Under the pieces are notes generated by a model. That model ran no database searches, was not told the origin of the DNA, and saw only the letters and a program-made list of their open reading frames with translations. The position numbers and the translations under genes were made by a program. This document shows positions 48,153 to 56,495 of a stretch of 64,000 nucleotides of DNA, piece by piece; the stretch's first letter is position 1, and each line of letters opens with the position of its first letter. The stretch is from Albidovulum inexpectatum (GTDB taxonomy: Bacteria > Pseudomonadota > Alphaproteobacteria > Rhodobacterales > Rhodobacteraceae). The stretch spans positions 248,001 to 312,000 of the forward strand of contig NZ_PRDS01000003.1 in assembly GCF_002927635.1 (NCBI RefSeq), read 5' to 3'.

Positions 48153-50483
48153 TCACGAAAAGAGGTAACCGAACCTCGTCTCCAGCTTCTCTTCGAGGCC
48201 AGCCAAAGAGGCTGAGTCGGAATCGTTGCCCTTTGAGATGGCTTTGACTTGCGTATCGATGTCGGCGGCTATTTCTTTGAGTTTCCTTTGGATCGGAGCC
48301 AGGGCGGGGCTGGCAGAAGCGCCCTTGACCGCCGCGCGCGCAGCAAATCTGGCTGTGGCGAGATAGTCGAGAACGCGGGTGTGTTCGGCTTCATCTGCTT
48401 CTACATCGAGCAACTGGAGAGCGCGGATCGTGCCGAAGTGCTGCAAGAGCAGACGGCCGATCAGGCGGGGCCACTCGGTACCATCCTTTGAGTTCAGCGT
48501 GAGCACCTGATGCGCCCGCGATGCGCCCGATATCGGCACCGCGCTTGCCATGACAACCTGAAGCAAGGCGCGCAGTCTGACGAGCTCGGCAGTGGTGATC
48601 CTTTTTTTCTTCAACGATGCGGTCCGCTTTTCGAATGATTGAACGGCTTCCAGGAACTTCCTAGCTGTCGCCTTTGCGCGTGCGCGCTGCGCAGATTTTT
48701 CTTGCTTGGAAACAGAGTTATCGTGACTTTCCGCCGTATTCTCGTCGTCTTGCGAAGGCTCGGTCGTGCGAAGATCCGTGGAGGCATCCTGCATCAAGGC
48801 GCGTTCGTCCGCCTCTGAAAAATCTTCGGATACCAAACCCACGAGGCGGTTCAAGCAGGCGTTGATAACGCTGGCCGCGGTTTCTCCCCGGCCAGCGACC
48901 CAATGGGGACGATGTTGATCCTGCTCACGAGCACGATTTCGGGCTTGCACGAATGCTTCATATGGAAGGACCTTGTGGTCCTTGTTTTCCGAGTCGGTCG
49001 ATGTTTCTTTCGCGTGCGGTTTGCTCTGGGCAGATATTTCATTCTGAGAAGGATCGTCGAGCATCTCCAATTCGTTCAACGCCTCGAGAATGGTCAGGTC
49101 CTCCTGCTCCAGTTCTTCCAGTTCATCAATAATCCTGCGTTTGCGTCCCCGCTGTACGGGACGTGTTGACGAGGCCAGCACATCGAGATCTATCACGTAT
49201 GTCGGCGCGGAACGGGTGCCGTCCGTCGCCACGACCACCGCGAGCCGAGGGCGCGGCAAATCGGGATCAATTTCCCAGTTTTTGCCCGAGGCGGCACCGA
49301 TCTCGAGAACCTGGCCTGTCTCTGACCCGTCCCGGTCGAGAAGCCGGATTTCACGTGCGTCGAAGGCGCCGTGCACCGGCGGCCGCCATGTCAGCCTACA
49401 CGCGTGCAACTCGAATGTGCCAGCGTCTGCCGGATCGGGCGGGGACGAGAGTACAGATGCCCTTTGATCTTTCGGTGGAAGGTCCGAGAACTGCAGGGGG
49501 TGGTCCTCATATCCCTCCAACCCAAGCGTGGTCAGAGCGGCGCCGCGGATGACGCGCTTGTAGATTCCTGCCTCGGCATTGCCATTGGATGCCTCGGGCC
49601 CGAGCAGTGCCGGAAACGAGCAGTTCATGCTGCCTGATATGACGTGATCCCACGTCGCGCCCCGTGCGAGGAAAAGTTTCGCGTGGACGAATCTCGCGGA
49701 CCCGTCAACGGCAGCATCGAAAAGCCTTAACTTGTCATGTCGCGTCACGCTCTCCACCGGGAATTGCCCCGCCGAAGACTGCACCAGCAGATCGGTTTCA
49801 GGATTTCCAAGAGCGTTGCGAAGCCGCCTGAGCCCTTCTAACCCTTCATCCCAGAACGGCGAAATCACGATCAGCCGTTCGATCGGATCTCCGCCGATCG
49901 CCTTTACGATCTGCCCAAGGATGGCTTCGTCTGGCCGGTCGATGATTAGCTTCAAATCCTCCAGATCTTCACTTGTTTCATCAAGATACGCCGTCTGCAG
50001 CCATCGCGACTGCCTGAATGCACGCTCGAGCGCGGAAGAAAACCACGGATCGTCGCTGGGAACATGACCCGCGATATAGCGCAGAGCTTGCCCGAAAATG
50101 TGCAAGTATTCTGGCCGCTCGGCAGTATATGGAATGTCGGCAATCAGTTCACGATTTCCGCCCAGCCCCAGGCCCGTGAGGTTGGCCGAACCAATCAGCA
50201 AGCGGCCCTTTTCCGCCCCGCTCAGCAACGTGATTTTGGGATGGAACGCGCCTGGTACGGAAATCTTGACGACATGATAGAGCGTGCCGGCAAAGCGCGG
50301 CGGACCGAATTCTTCGAAGCTGGTGTTTACCATGCCCTGATCTGCCAACACCGAAATATTCCGGCACCCAGCGCCCCTCAGGCGCGGGAACGGCACATCC
50401 TCGAACGCCTGGGCTGAAAAGGCGTAAGTCGTCAAGAACGCGGAATCATATCCGCTTTCTCCAAAAACGTCGTAGTATTTCAT
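48153..50483 (-). CDS. Phospholipase D-like protein with two HKD motifs
   Basis: A 776-residue protein with two PLD half-sites: His81-Lys83 (HPKITLL) with Gly98-Ser99-Asn101 (GSANLTGLGLG), and His267-Lys269 (HAKLFLA) with GSMNCS at 284-289. Both have HxK and GSxN but not the spaced aspartate of classical HKD, as in PLD-family nucleases of restriction systems. Residues 440-530 are acidic and probably coiled, and the C-terminal 250 residues are helical. It overlaps the upstream gene by four bases. Probably the effector of a two-gene defence-like cassette; the function is inferred. Confidence 0.82.
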   Translation of the reverse strand: MKYYDVFGESGYDSAFLTTYAFSAQAFEDVPFPRLRGAGCRNISVLADQGMVNTSFEEFGPPRFAGTLYHVVKISVPGAFHPKITLLSGAEKGRLLIGSANLTGLGLGGNRELIADIPYTAERPEYLHIFGQALRYIAGHVPSDDPWFSSALERAFRQSRWLQTAYLDETSEDLEDLKLIIDRPDEAILGQIVKAIGGDPIERLIVISPFWDEGLEGLRRLRNALGNPETDLLVQSSAGQFPVESVTRHDKLRLFDAAVDGSARFVHAKLFLARGATWDHVISGSMNCSFPALLGPEASNGNAEAGIYKRVIRGAALTTLGLEGYEDHPLQFSDLPPKDQRASVLSSPPDPADAGTFELHACRLTWRPPVHGAFDAREIRLLDRDGSETGQVLEIGAASGKNWEIDPDLPRPRLAVVVATDGTRSAPTYVIDLDVLASSTRPVQRGRKRRIIDELEELEQEDLTILEALNELEMLDDPSQNEISAQSKPHAKETSTDSENKDHKVLPYEAFVQARNRAREQDQHRPHWVAGRGETAASVINACLNRLVGLVSEDFSEADERALMQDASTDLRTTEPSQDDENTAESHDNSVSKQEKSAQRARAKATARKFLEAVQSFEKRTASLKKKRITTAELVRLRALLQVVMASAVPISGASRAHQVLTLNSKDGTEWPRLIGRLLLQHFGTIRALQLLDVEADEAEHTRVLDYLATARFAARAAVKGASASPALAPIQRKLKEIAADIDTQVKAISKGNDSDSASLAGLEEKLETRFGYLFS

Positions 50484-52033
50484 TGCCGCTCGATTTCACT
50501 CAAACCCAAAGTCGTCGGTCCGTCATCGTTCAGCAATTTTGCGTCTCTCAGGAACTGGACCGCCTGGTCGATCCGCGGACTGCTCGGGGAAACCGTGAAG
50601 CCGGTGCGGTATCGCAGCATGCCGTCGTCCGGCTCCATCAGAAAGGTATAAGCCCTTTGATTGCGGAATTTTCGCGACGCAACCCACAGATGCCGTTTGA
50701 TGATCCTTTCGGAAATGATTGCGCTCAAGGCCGACCCAGTCGGACGGTCCAGGAGGTCCTCGAAGTAGCGCAGTTCAGTGGCGTATGAACGGAAGTGGTC
50801 CGCCGCCCGGAGCCACCGCATGGTCTCGGGTCGATAGTCTTCGCGCTTGGCCCATAGCGCTCCGATCAGTTCGAGCGCGGCGCGGATTTCGTCCGCGTCC
50901 TCGCCTGTCTTTTCTGCATCCAAGAGTCTGGCCTGCGCATTCCTGGCGGTCGTTTCCGGCGCTGCTTTCGCGGAAAGGGCGGTAAGCGTGTCGGACCACG
51001 ATTCTGTCGCATCGATACCGGAGAACTCGGCAATGTCTGCCACAAGCGTGGTTAGAGGTTGGCGACTGAAAGGAGCGCGGTTCAGTATGCGCAACCCGGC
51101 CGACAAAATACCCTCATAGGCCAGACGCATGAGGTCGCTTGCCTGATACAGAGACCAGAGCCCCAAAACCCCGTTGTCGTCATCGGAGCGGTCACGATCA
51201 TTCGTTTCGAACCATGCCCATTTGGCGTCGTCTGCGCGGGGCGCCCGACCGAGGGCTTTGGATAGTTCCAGAAGCTTGAGCAGAGTTTGACGTCGAAGGG
51301 CGTCGGACGCACCGGCATTCTGTTGCCTGCCGGTCAATATCGCAACGAGGGCTGCCTGCTCCGAACTTCCTTCGCGGATGCGAGAAGGCTTTAAGGGCGC
51401 GAGCCGATCCAGATCTTCAACGGTGACGCGACCTTCTTCGACTGCGGCAAGGAACACTTCCGCCAGATCGCCCAGTTCGTTCTGCATCGCTTCCGCCAGA
51501 GGCATGGCCGCGTTTAAGCAATATGGAACCGGAAGATCGGGATCATCCATTCGGATGAGATTCATTTCGCGCAACTGGCTGGCGTAAATGCCGCCAAATG
51601 CGCCCCCCTTGTTCTTCAGGTAACGATTGTCAGGACTCGCATCAGGAGCGGCACCGTCCGAAAAATCGATGATCTGGTCCATACTCGGGTCGCTGCCGAT
51701 GCCACTCACAGCGCGCAAAGCCCATTCGATTCCAGCGACACCAGGTTCATAGTCGCCACGCGCGCATATCAGCGCAAACAGCGCCTCGGCACGCCGCTGG
51801 AAGATCCGGAAATCTTCCAAAGCGGTGCTTCCGCTTCGGCGCGCGTAGGCGTCGAGAAGCCAAGGGAAGAACGAATAATAGCGCAAACGTAGAGTGATGG
51901 TGCTGATTCCAGGCAAGAGAGACTGATAGACGACTTCAATGGGTCGTTGCATTCCCAACGGATCAAGGCCTGTGACCTGACCAAGTTCGGTCCATTGGGG
52001 AAAGCCAGGTTGAAATTCATTCTGGTCTAGCAA
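50480..52033 (-). CDS. DUF6361-like protein, partner of the PLD protein
   Basis: A 517-residue helical protein without recognisable catalytic motif. Its N-terminal segment (LGMQRPIEVVYQSLLPGIST, then RYYSFFPWLLDAYARR, residues 26-66) resembles the DUF6361 pattern in which an LG...LFPGTSTIQTRARYFLFVPW core occurs; I rate the match as probable. DUF6361 genes are often beside PLD-like genes in defence islands. The start is a TTG at 52033 with GGAG upstream. First gene of the operon, coupled to the PLD gene by ATGA. Confidence 0.68.
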   Translation of the reverse strand: MLDQNEFQPGFPQWTELGQVTGLDPLGMQRPIEVVYQSLLPGISTITLRLRYYSFFPWLLDAYARRSGSTALEDFRIFQRRAEALFALICARGDYEPGVAGIEWALRAVSGIGSDPSMDQIIDFSDGAAPDASPDNRYLKNKGGAFGGIYASQLREMNLIRMDDPDLPVPYCLNAAMPLAEAMQNELGDLAEVFLAAVEEGRVTVEDLDRLAPLKPSRIREGSSEQAALVAILTGRQQNAGASDALRRQTLLKLLELSKALGRAPRADDAKWAWFETNDRDRSDDDNGVLGLWSLYQASDLMRLAYEGILSAGLRILNRAPFSRQPLTTLVADIAEFSGIDATESWSDTLTALSAKAAPETTARNAQARLLDAEKTGEDADEIRAALELIGALWAKREDYRPETMRWLRAADHFRSYATELRYFEDLLDRPTGSALSAIISERIIKRHLWVASRKFRNQRAYTFLMEPDDGMLRYRTGFTVSPSSPRIDQAVQFLRDAKLLNDDGPTTLGLSEIERQ

Positions 52034-52105
52034 TTTGATCTACTCCACTCGTCACGTGCAACTGAGAGTAGAACTTGGAGACGGTCATTGGAATAGGTAT
52101 TGGTT

Positions 52106-52492
52106 TCAATTATCCTCAAACACCCGCTCCACCTGCTCCTCCCATGGTAGCGAGGCGATCAGGCAAAGCTCGTAGATGGTGATCGCGCAGGGTTCGCGGT
52201 GGACGACGAGGCGTTCGAGTACCTCGGGCGCCAGCCAGGCGAGGCGTGTGAGGCGGCTGAGGTAGCGGTCGGAGAGACCTTCGTCGGCGGCGAGATCGGT
52301 GAGCGTGGCGACCTCGCCGGCCTCAAGCATCTTCCGCCAGCGCCAAGCCCGTCCGATGGCGCGCAGGAGGCGGGGATCCTGACCGGTGGGCGTTGCGGCC
52401 TCCGTGTCCTTGGGCGGCAGGATGCGCGGGCGGCCGCCGCGCTTGCGCAAGGTGAGCGGCACGTGGACGCGGATCGTGTCTTGCGTGGGCAT
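52106..52492 (-). CDS. HTH protein equivalent to the recombinase C-terminus (module 2)
   Basis: A 128-residue protein: a basic start (PLTLRKRGGRPRILPP) followed by a helical HTH (RAWRWRKMLEAGEVATLTDLAADEGLSDRYLSRLTRLAWLAPEVLERL). It aligns along its length with residues 445-558 of the module 1 recombinase, so the same domain is fused there and separate here. It overlaps the recombinase by ATGA and follows it in the operon. It probably binds att DNA or contacts the recombinase. Confidence 0.8.
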   Translation of the reverse strand: MPTQDTIRVHVPLTLRKRGGRPRILPPKDTEAATPTGQDPRLLRAIGRAWRWRKMLEAGEVATLTDLAADEGLSDRYLSRLTRLAWLAPEVLERLVVHREPCAITIYELCLIASLPWEEQVERVFEDN

Positions 52493-53811
52493 CAGGCTGC
52501 GTCCTCTGCTTCGGGCGTCAGCAGGCTCGCCAAGGCGCCGAGCCCGTCATGGCGCAGGTCGATGTCCATGCCGTCCTCGCCGACCGTTACGCGCGCGACC
52601 AGGAGCTGCACCACGCGCGCCTGTTCGGCTGGGATCAGCGCGGCCCACATGTCATCGAATTGCGCGAGCGTGGCGACGACGGTGTTCTCGTCGAGATCCG
52701 CGCGTTCCTTCTTCAGTGCCCGTGCCGTGCGCGCCACGACCTCGGGCGTGCGCAGCATCCGCCGCACTTCGGCGATCACCGCTTCCTCGACCATCGCCGC
52801 CGGCAGCCGTTGCGGCCCGCGCAGCTCGGCCCTTGGCCGGCCCCGGATCACGTCCATCGAAGTGTAATAGCAATAGCGCTTGCCCTTGCGCTTGGTGTGA
52901 TGCGGCGTCATCGCGGCGCCGGTCTGGGTGAAGATCAGCCCGCGCAAAAGGGCTGGCGCGGCCGCCCGGGTGCGCCCGGCGCGGGCATGCGTGTTGCCCT
53001 TGAGAACGGCATGGGCGGCGTCCCACAACTCGGGGCTGATGATCGCCTCATGCGCGCCGGGATAGGTCGCGCCCTTGTGGGTGATCTCGCCACGATAGAT
53101 GCGGTTGTGCAAAAGCTTGTAGAGCGCGCCGCGGTCGATGGGCCGGCCGCGCTTGGAGCGGATGCCGCGCGCGTCCAGTTCGCGCACGACCGAGGCCGTG
53201 GTCTCGGACCGCGCGAAAAGCTCGAAGATGGTGCGAACGTTCTCGGCCTCGGCCGGGTTGATGACCAGCTTGCGGTCAACGGCGTCATAGCCGAGCGGGA
53301 CGAAGCCGCCCATCCACATGCCCTTCTTCTTCGAGGCGGCCACCTTGTCGCGGATGCGCTCGCCGATCACCTCACGTTCGAACTGGGCGAAGCTGAGCAG
53401 GATGTTGAGCGTCAACCGCCCCATGGAGGTGGTGGTGTTGAAGGACTGGGTGACCGAGACGAAGGTCACGCCGTGGCGGTCGAAGATCTCCACCAGCTTC
53501 GAGAAATCCATCAGCGCGCGGCTGAGGCGGTCAATCTTGTAGACCACCACCACGTCCACCAGCCCGTCCTCGATGTCGGCGATCAGCTGCTTCAGCGCCG
53601 GGCGGTCGAGCGTACCGCCGGAAAACCCGCCGTCGTCGTAGCGGTCCCGCAGGCAGGCCCAGCCCTCGGCGCGCTGGCTGGCGATGTAGGCCTCGCAGGC
53701 CTCGCGCTGCGCATCGAGGCTGTTGAACTCCATGTCGAGCCCTTCCTCGGTGGACTTGCGGGTGTAGACGGCGCAGCGCAGGCGGCGCGCGGGCGTTTGT
53801 CGCGCGGTCAT
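52492..53811 (-). CDS. Serine recombinase, module 2
   Basis: A 439-residue serine recombinase. The nucleophile Ser20 is in VYTRKSTEEGLDMEFNSLDAQREAC. The resolvase core continues with VVVYKIDRLSRALMDFSKLVEIFD, and the recombinase domain has GGFVPLGYD, GALYKLLHNRIYRGEI. A zinc-ribbon/coiled-coil part ends in LLVARVTVGEDGMDIDL. It lacks the C-terminal HTH present in the module 1 paralogue, which is encoded by the next gene. The start at 53811 overlaps the DUF2924 gene. Confidence 0.9.
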   Translation of the reverse strand: MTARQTPARRLRCAVYTRKSTEEGLDMEFNSLDAQREACEAYIASQRAEGWACLRDRYDDGGFSGGTLDRPALKQLIADIEDGLVDVVVVYKIDRLSRALMDFSKLVEIFDRHGVTFVSVTQSFNTTTSMGRLTLNILLSFAQFEREVIGERIRDKVAASKKKGMWMGGFVPLGYDAVDRKLVINPAEAENVRTIFELFARSETTASVVRELDARGIRSKRGRPIDRGALYKLLHNRIYRGEITHKGATYPGAHEAIISPELWDAAHAVLKGNTHARAGRTRAAAPALLRGLIFTQTGAAMTPHHTKRKGKRYCYYTSMDVIRGRPRAELRGPQRLPAAMVEEAVIAEVRRMLRTPEVVARTARALKKERADLDENTVVATLAQFDDMWAALIPAEQARVVQLLVARVTVGEDGMDIDLRHDGLGALASLLTPEAEDAA

Positions 53812-54284
53812 TTCACCCCTCCCGTCCGGTCGAGGCCGAAGAAGCGCCAGCCGTTCCAGTTCACGCCGGTGATGGCGCGCACGGCGGCCGAGAGCGACTT
53901 GAAGCGCCGCCCCTGCCATTCGAACCCGTCCGCCAGCACGGTGACGACATGCTCTTCACCCTCCCATTCGCGCACCAGCTTGGTGCCGGGGGCGGGTTTG
54001 CGCGGATCCGAGACCATGCCGCCCAGCTTGCCGGCGGCGACCTCCTCGGCCAGCACATCGAGCGTGCGCCGGGTCTCGCGCCCCAGCCCGCCGAGGGCCA
54101 GTTCCTGGATGCGGTAGCCCAGTCGAAGCTCGAGATTGCCGCGGCTGCCATTGGGCGCAGGCGCGTCGAACAGCGCCTCCCATTTCTCGCGCAACTGCGC
54201 CACGCTCATCGCCCGCAGGGCCATCAGCTCGGCCAGGACGTCGGGCCGTCCTGTGGAGCTTCCATTCGATCTTGTGTGCCTCAT
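53808..54284 (-). CDS. DUF2924 protein, module 2
   Basis: A 158-residue DUF2924 protein with the same architecture as the module 1 copy: an N-terminal MSVAQLREKWEALFDAPAPNGSRGNLELRLGYRIQE segment and a C-terminal TKLVREWEGEEHVV...GFEWQGRRFKSLSAAVRAITGVNWNGWRFFGL. The two copies are clearly paralogous but well diverged. GGAGGCGAGGA lies before the start. Overlaps both neighbours by four bases. Confidence 0.85.
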   Translation of the reverse strand: MRHTRSNGSSTGRPDVLAELMALRAMSVAQLREKWEALFDAPAPNGSRGNLELRLGYRIQELALGGLGRETRRTLDVLAEEVAAGKLGGMVSDPRKPAPGTKLVREWEGEEHVVTVLADGFEWQGRRFKSLSAAVRAITGVNWNGWRFFGLDRTGGVK

Positions 54285-54499
54285 TCCTCGCCTCCAACTC
54301 GGTTTCGCAACTGCCTCCGACGACGGCGTCTGAGGGCGAGAATGTCCAGCGAACTGTCTGGGTCGGTGGGAGAATTATCGTTAGGTTTCGCCGGGTTGGC
54401 GCGCGAAACGGCGCCGGCGAGGATCTCGGCCAGTTCAGCGAGCCGCTGGTTGGCGGTGAGCGTCTCGGCGGGCGGCGCGAAGGACAAATCGTCGGGCAT
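54281..54499 (-). CDS. Small polar protein, first gene of recombinase module 2
   Basis: A 72-residue protein of unknown family. The N-terminal half is helical (ETLTANQRLAELAEILAGAVSRA) and the C-terminal half is disordered and arginine-rich (ILALRRRRRRQLRNR). It is supported by an AGGAGG ribosome binding site before the ATG at 54499 and a four-base overlap with the DUF2924 gene. It occupies the place that DUF3489 has in module 1, but the sequences do not match. Confidence 0.65.
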   Translation of the reverse strand: MPDDLSFAPPAETLTANQRLAELAEILAGAVSRANPAKPNDNSPTDPDSSLDILALRRRRRRQLRNRVGGEE

Positions 54500-54749
54500 G
54501 GGGAGCGAACCTCCTGAGGCAGTTTGCTCCGTGTTCGCCGCGCGAGGGGAAGGATTTCAAGAGAAATCAGAGGGTTGTCGTAGGGATGCGAAACTCAAAG
54601 AGCTTGCTCGTGTTTGCCATGCCTGATCATCATTGGCGGGGTTAGACCTTTCACCTCGGTATCAGGCCATGTTGACCCATTGGGTGAAGAATCTCGGACT
54701 GAAGGCAATGCTCTGAGCGGCAGTTTGAGAGCGAACGTGTTTTTCCCGA

Positions 54750-56495
54750 TCAGACATTTCCCAGCTGATCGTCGGCTTTCCTCGCCACTACGTCCTTTTT
54801 CCTCTGGTTGGCGTTGTCGACCTGGAACCAGAGATGTGGCGGCAAAGGTACGCGATGATGCCGACACGCGGTCATGAACAACGGGACTAAACCGCGTACA
54901 AAAGCTTCCATTCGAAGAATCTGATCATGTTCGGTGACGAGTGCGTCAATTTCATCTGATAACGATGTATCGCTGTCGTCAGTGTTGACCTCTGTAATTG
55001 GAATGCCGAACCCTATCGTTTCGCCAGTTCGCCAGATGAAATTATCCGTCTGTTCACTGGGAACCCATACCTGCTTGGTCATATGAGAAAGTACACGGCC
55101 CACGACATCTCTGAAAGCTTTCACTTCGTCCGTCGCTGAGAGGCGCTCTAGCCCAACGAGGACGAAAGGAACAAGAACACTCCCGCACGTGGAGCGCTCA
55201 AAATAGGCGTCGTCGCGACTTATCGGATGGCGGGCCAACTGACGATAATCTTGGAAGTAGGTCACCCAATGCGAACGGCGGATATATCGATACGAAAGCC
55301 GGGATGCTACCTCACGAAAATAGTGGTCAACATCATGCACGCGGCCGCAACCTTGGGCCAGAAGCATTAGCATACCAATCTCGATGTGATGATCGTCTCG
55401 CATCGGGGCAAGCAAGCTTGGATTCGTGTTGATCATGGAAATTGCGAGGTCAAGGATCTGGTCGCGCAGTTTGAGGTGTTCGCCCTGTCGGTCACCTTCG
55501 CTCGAGCAAGCGATATAATGGTGCCATAGTCCCAGAAGTGCGGCACGTCCTAGGGTCTCGAACAATGCCAGGTTGACGTCGAGCGAAGACCGTGAACGGA
55601 CAGCAGCCGAAAGCGCGTTCTGCTTCACTGTATGCGGCCCGACTTTCTCGACTATCAGCTTGTTACTTACGTTGAGGTAGAGTGAAAGAACGTGGTCAAG
55701 AATCTCCTGACGTTCTGCGCGTCGGACCCTCGCACTTTCGGGGCAGCGCCGGAACGCATCCCAGGCATGCAGCATCGCCAACTCGCATGCCCGGTAAGGT
55801 GCGTCGAGATTACCCGCATCAATACCGTTACTTACGACGATCCAGAGGCAAATCATCATTTGCCGGAGGCGTTTTGTGCCTTGCCGGTCGGTTTCAATAC
55901 TCTCGGTGAGGGCATCCAGTAGCGCCCGGAAATTTCGGTATGACTCTCCCGGCTCGCTCACCAGGGCTACCGCCTTCTGGAAGTGCGAGCGATGGTCAGG
56001 ATCAAGTAGCTCTTGTCCAAGGATGCCCGACAGGATCAAATTTGCCAGACGATCGCCGTTCCACTCACGTATGCGGAGTGTTTCTGTTGAATGGCGCTCA
56101 ACAAACCCGCGCCATTGCGCCCGGATTCCCTCTTGGATCTCCCCTCCCATGCAAACGCATATCGCCACTGGCAGGCTGCGATACTGCTGGGGAACCCGAT
56201 TTGGAATGTAGTCGTCTAGAACCTCTCCCAAAGATGGACGTACCGCCTGCAACGTTCCGTCCCAGTCTACGCGCCCTACGTCGCCAGCTTTGATAACAAA
56301 TAGCAAAAGTGACTTCGCTCCATCCGCGTCAGGATCAGGGCCAACAGCAGCGACATCGACGCCTGCTTGCCGTCCACCAATTCTTGGATGATGAACGATT
56401 TCGTAGCCCAATTCGCTGAGGAGCAGCGGCAGCAGAACGTCTAGCTCTCCGCGCTCCTTCATGCCTTGCAGATGCTGTCGAACGAGGAGCTTCAC
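54750..56495 (-). CDS. Unknown protein with restriction-endonuclease-like N-terminus
   Basis: A 581-residue protein I do not recognise. Residues 1-75 resemble a PD-(D/E)XK fold: LLPLLLSELGYEIVHHP, GGRQAGVDVAAVG with Asp47, and LLLFVIKAGD with Lys69. The residue expected to be Glu/Gln two before the lysine is Val67, so catalysis is doubtful or uses another residue. The remaining 500 residues look helical without known motif. Visibly lower GC than the surrounding core genes. Coupled by ATGA to the upstream gene; candidate effector of a two-gene cassette. Confidence 0.68.
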   Translation of the reverse strand: MKLLVRQHLQGMKERGELDVLLPLLLSELGYEIVHHPRIGGRQAGVDVAAVGPDPDADGAKSLLLFVIKAGDVGRVDWDGTLQAVRPSLGEVLDDYIPNRVPQQYRSLPVAICVCMGGEIQEGIRAQWRGFVERHSTETLRIREWNGDRLANLILSGILGQELLDPDHRSHFQKAVALVSEPGESYRNFRALLDALTESIETDRQGTKRLRQMMICLWIVVSNGIDAGNLDAPYRACELAMLHAWDAFRRCPESARVRRAERQEILDHVLSLYLNVSNKLIVEKVGPHTVKQNALSAAVRSRSSLDVNLALFETLGRAALLGLWHHYIACSSEGDRQGEHLKLRDQILDLAISMINTNPSLLAPMRDDHHIEIGMLMLLAQGCGRVHDVDHYFREVASRLSYRYIRRSHWVTYFQDYRQLARHPISRDDAYFERSTCGSVLVPFVLVGLERLSATDEVKAFRDVVGRVLSHMTKQVWVPSEQTDNFIWRTGETIGFGIPITEVNTDDSDTSLSDEIDALVTEHDQILRMEAFVRGLVPLFMTACRHHRVPLPPHLWFQVDNANQRKKDVVARKADDQLGNV

